This document shows positions 12,065-12,115 of a stretch of 12,115 bases of DNA, in pieces. How positions within the stretch are numbered: the stretch's first letter is position 1; every line of letters starts with the position of its first letter. Source of the DNA: Elusimicrobia bacterium RIFCSPLOWO2_01_FULL_64_13. GTDB lineage: Bacteria > Elusimicrobiota > Elusimicrobia > 2-02-FULL-39-32. The notes beneath the pieces are model-generated. The model was not told where the DNA came from and ran no database searches. It saw nothing but the letters and a program-made list of their open reading frames with translations. The position numbers were made by a program, and so were the translations under genes. The stretch is taken from positions 3,888 to 16,002 of the forward strand of contig MGUT01000054.1 in the NCBI GenBank assembly GCA_001800095.1. The letters run 5' to 3'.

Positions 12065-12115
12065 TCAGGCCACCCCGTCCTTGCCTTCCTCGATGATCGG
12101 GTTCTCTTCCGCGGC
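12065..12115 (-). CDS. rpsC: C-terminus of 30S ribosomal protein uS3 (S3), partial
   Basis: The last 16 codons (AAEENPIIEEGKDGVA) and a TGA stop of a gene that enters from the right edge. The acidic tail itself is not diagnostic. The call rests on position: directly before rplP, where rpsC stands in nearly all bacterial S10 operons, in the same direction and one base away. The extended acidic tail is typical of the variable uS3 C-terminus. Confidence 0.8.
   Translation of the reverse strand, partial: AAEENPIIEEGKDGVA

Overview
The window reads as part of a chromosome from a high-GC, Gram-negative (diderm) bacterium. Every convincing gene is on the minus strand, so transcription runs from the right end to the left. 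The diderm call rests on a secreted beta-barrel-like protein and on the two-step phosphatidylethanolamine (PE) pathway. Zinc-type uS14, a four-cysteine uL24 and the absence of uL30 (rpmD) argue against an enteric-like proteobacterium. The lineage cannot be fixed from this sequence; an Acidobacteriota-, Aminicenantes- or Elusimicrobia-like phylum is a guess only.

Right part (about 7382-12115): the end of the S10 operon and most of the spc operon, in the order rpsC (only its last 16 residues), rplP, rpmC, rpsQ, rplN, rplX, rplE, rpsN (zinc type), rpsH, rplF, rplR, rpsE, rplO. The order is classical except that rpmD is missing between rpsE and rplO, and secY does not follow rplO.

Middle part (about 4325-7351): psd, pssA and leuA. 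PssA makes phosphatidylserine from CDP-diacylglycerol and serine, Psd decarboxylates it to PE, and LeuA catalyses the first committed step of leucine synthesis. A perfect 8-bp hairpin with a UUCG loop lies between rplO and psd, and psd has no visible Shine-Dalgarno sequence.

Left part (about 1-4328): an unrecognised outer-membrane beta-barrel candidate whose start overlaps the leuA stop, a soluble GAF-PAS histidine kinase with no response regulator beside it, a TldD metalloprotease, and the first 26 codons of a protein with a signal peptide.

The window holds 18 complete and 2 partial genes. No gap exceeds 42 nt and many junctions are ATGA overlaps or gaps of 0-4 nt, so one long transcription unit, or several overlapping ones, is likely. 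Two internal promoter candidates (inside psd, and at the end of the barrel gene) could uncouple the downstream genes from ribosomal-protein expression. There are no RNA genes, mobile elements, CRISPR arrays or gene-free stretches above 300 bases. I see no obviously new defence or mobile system. The unusual points are the operon junction, the uncharacterised barrel protein and the orphan kinase.
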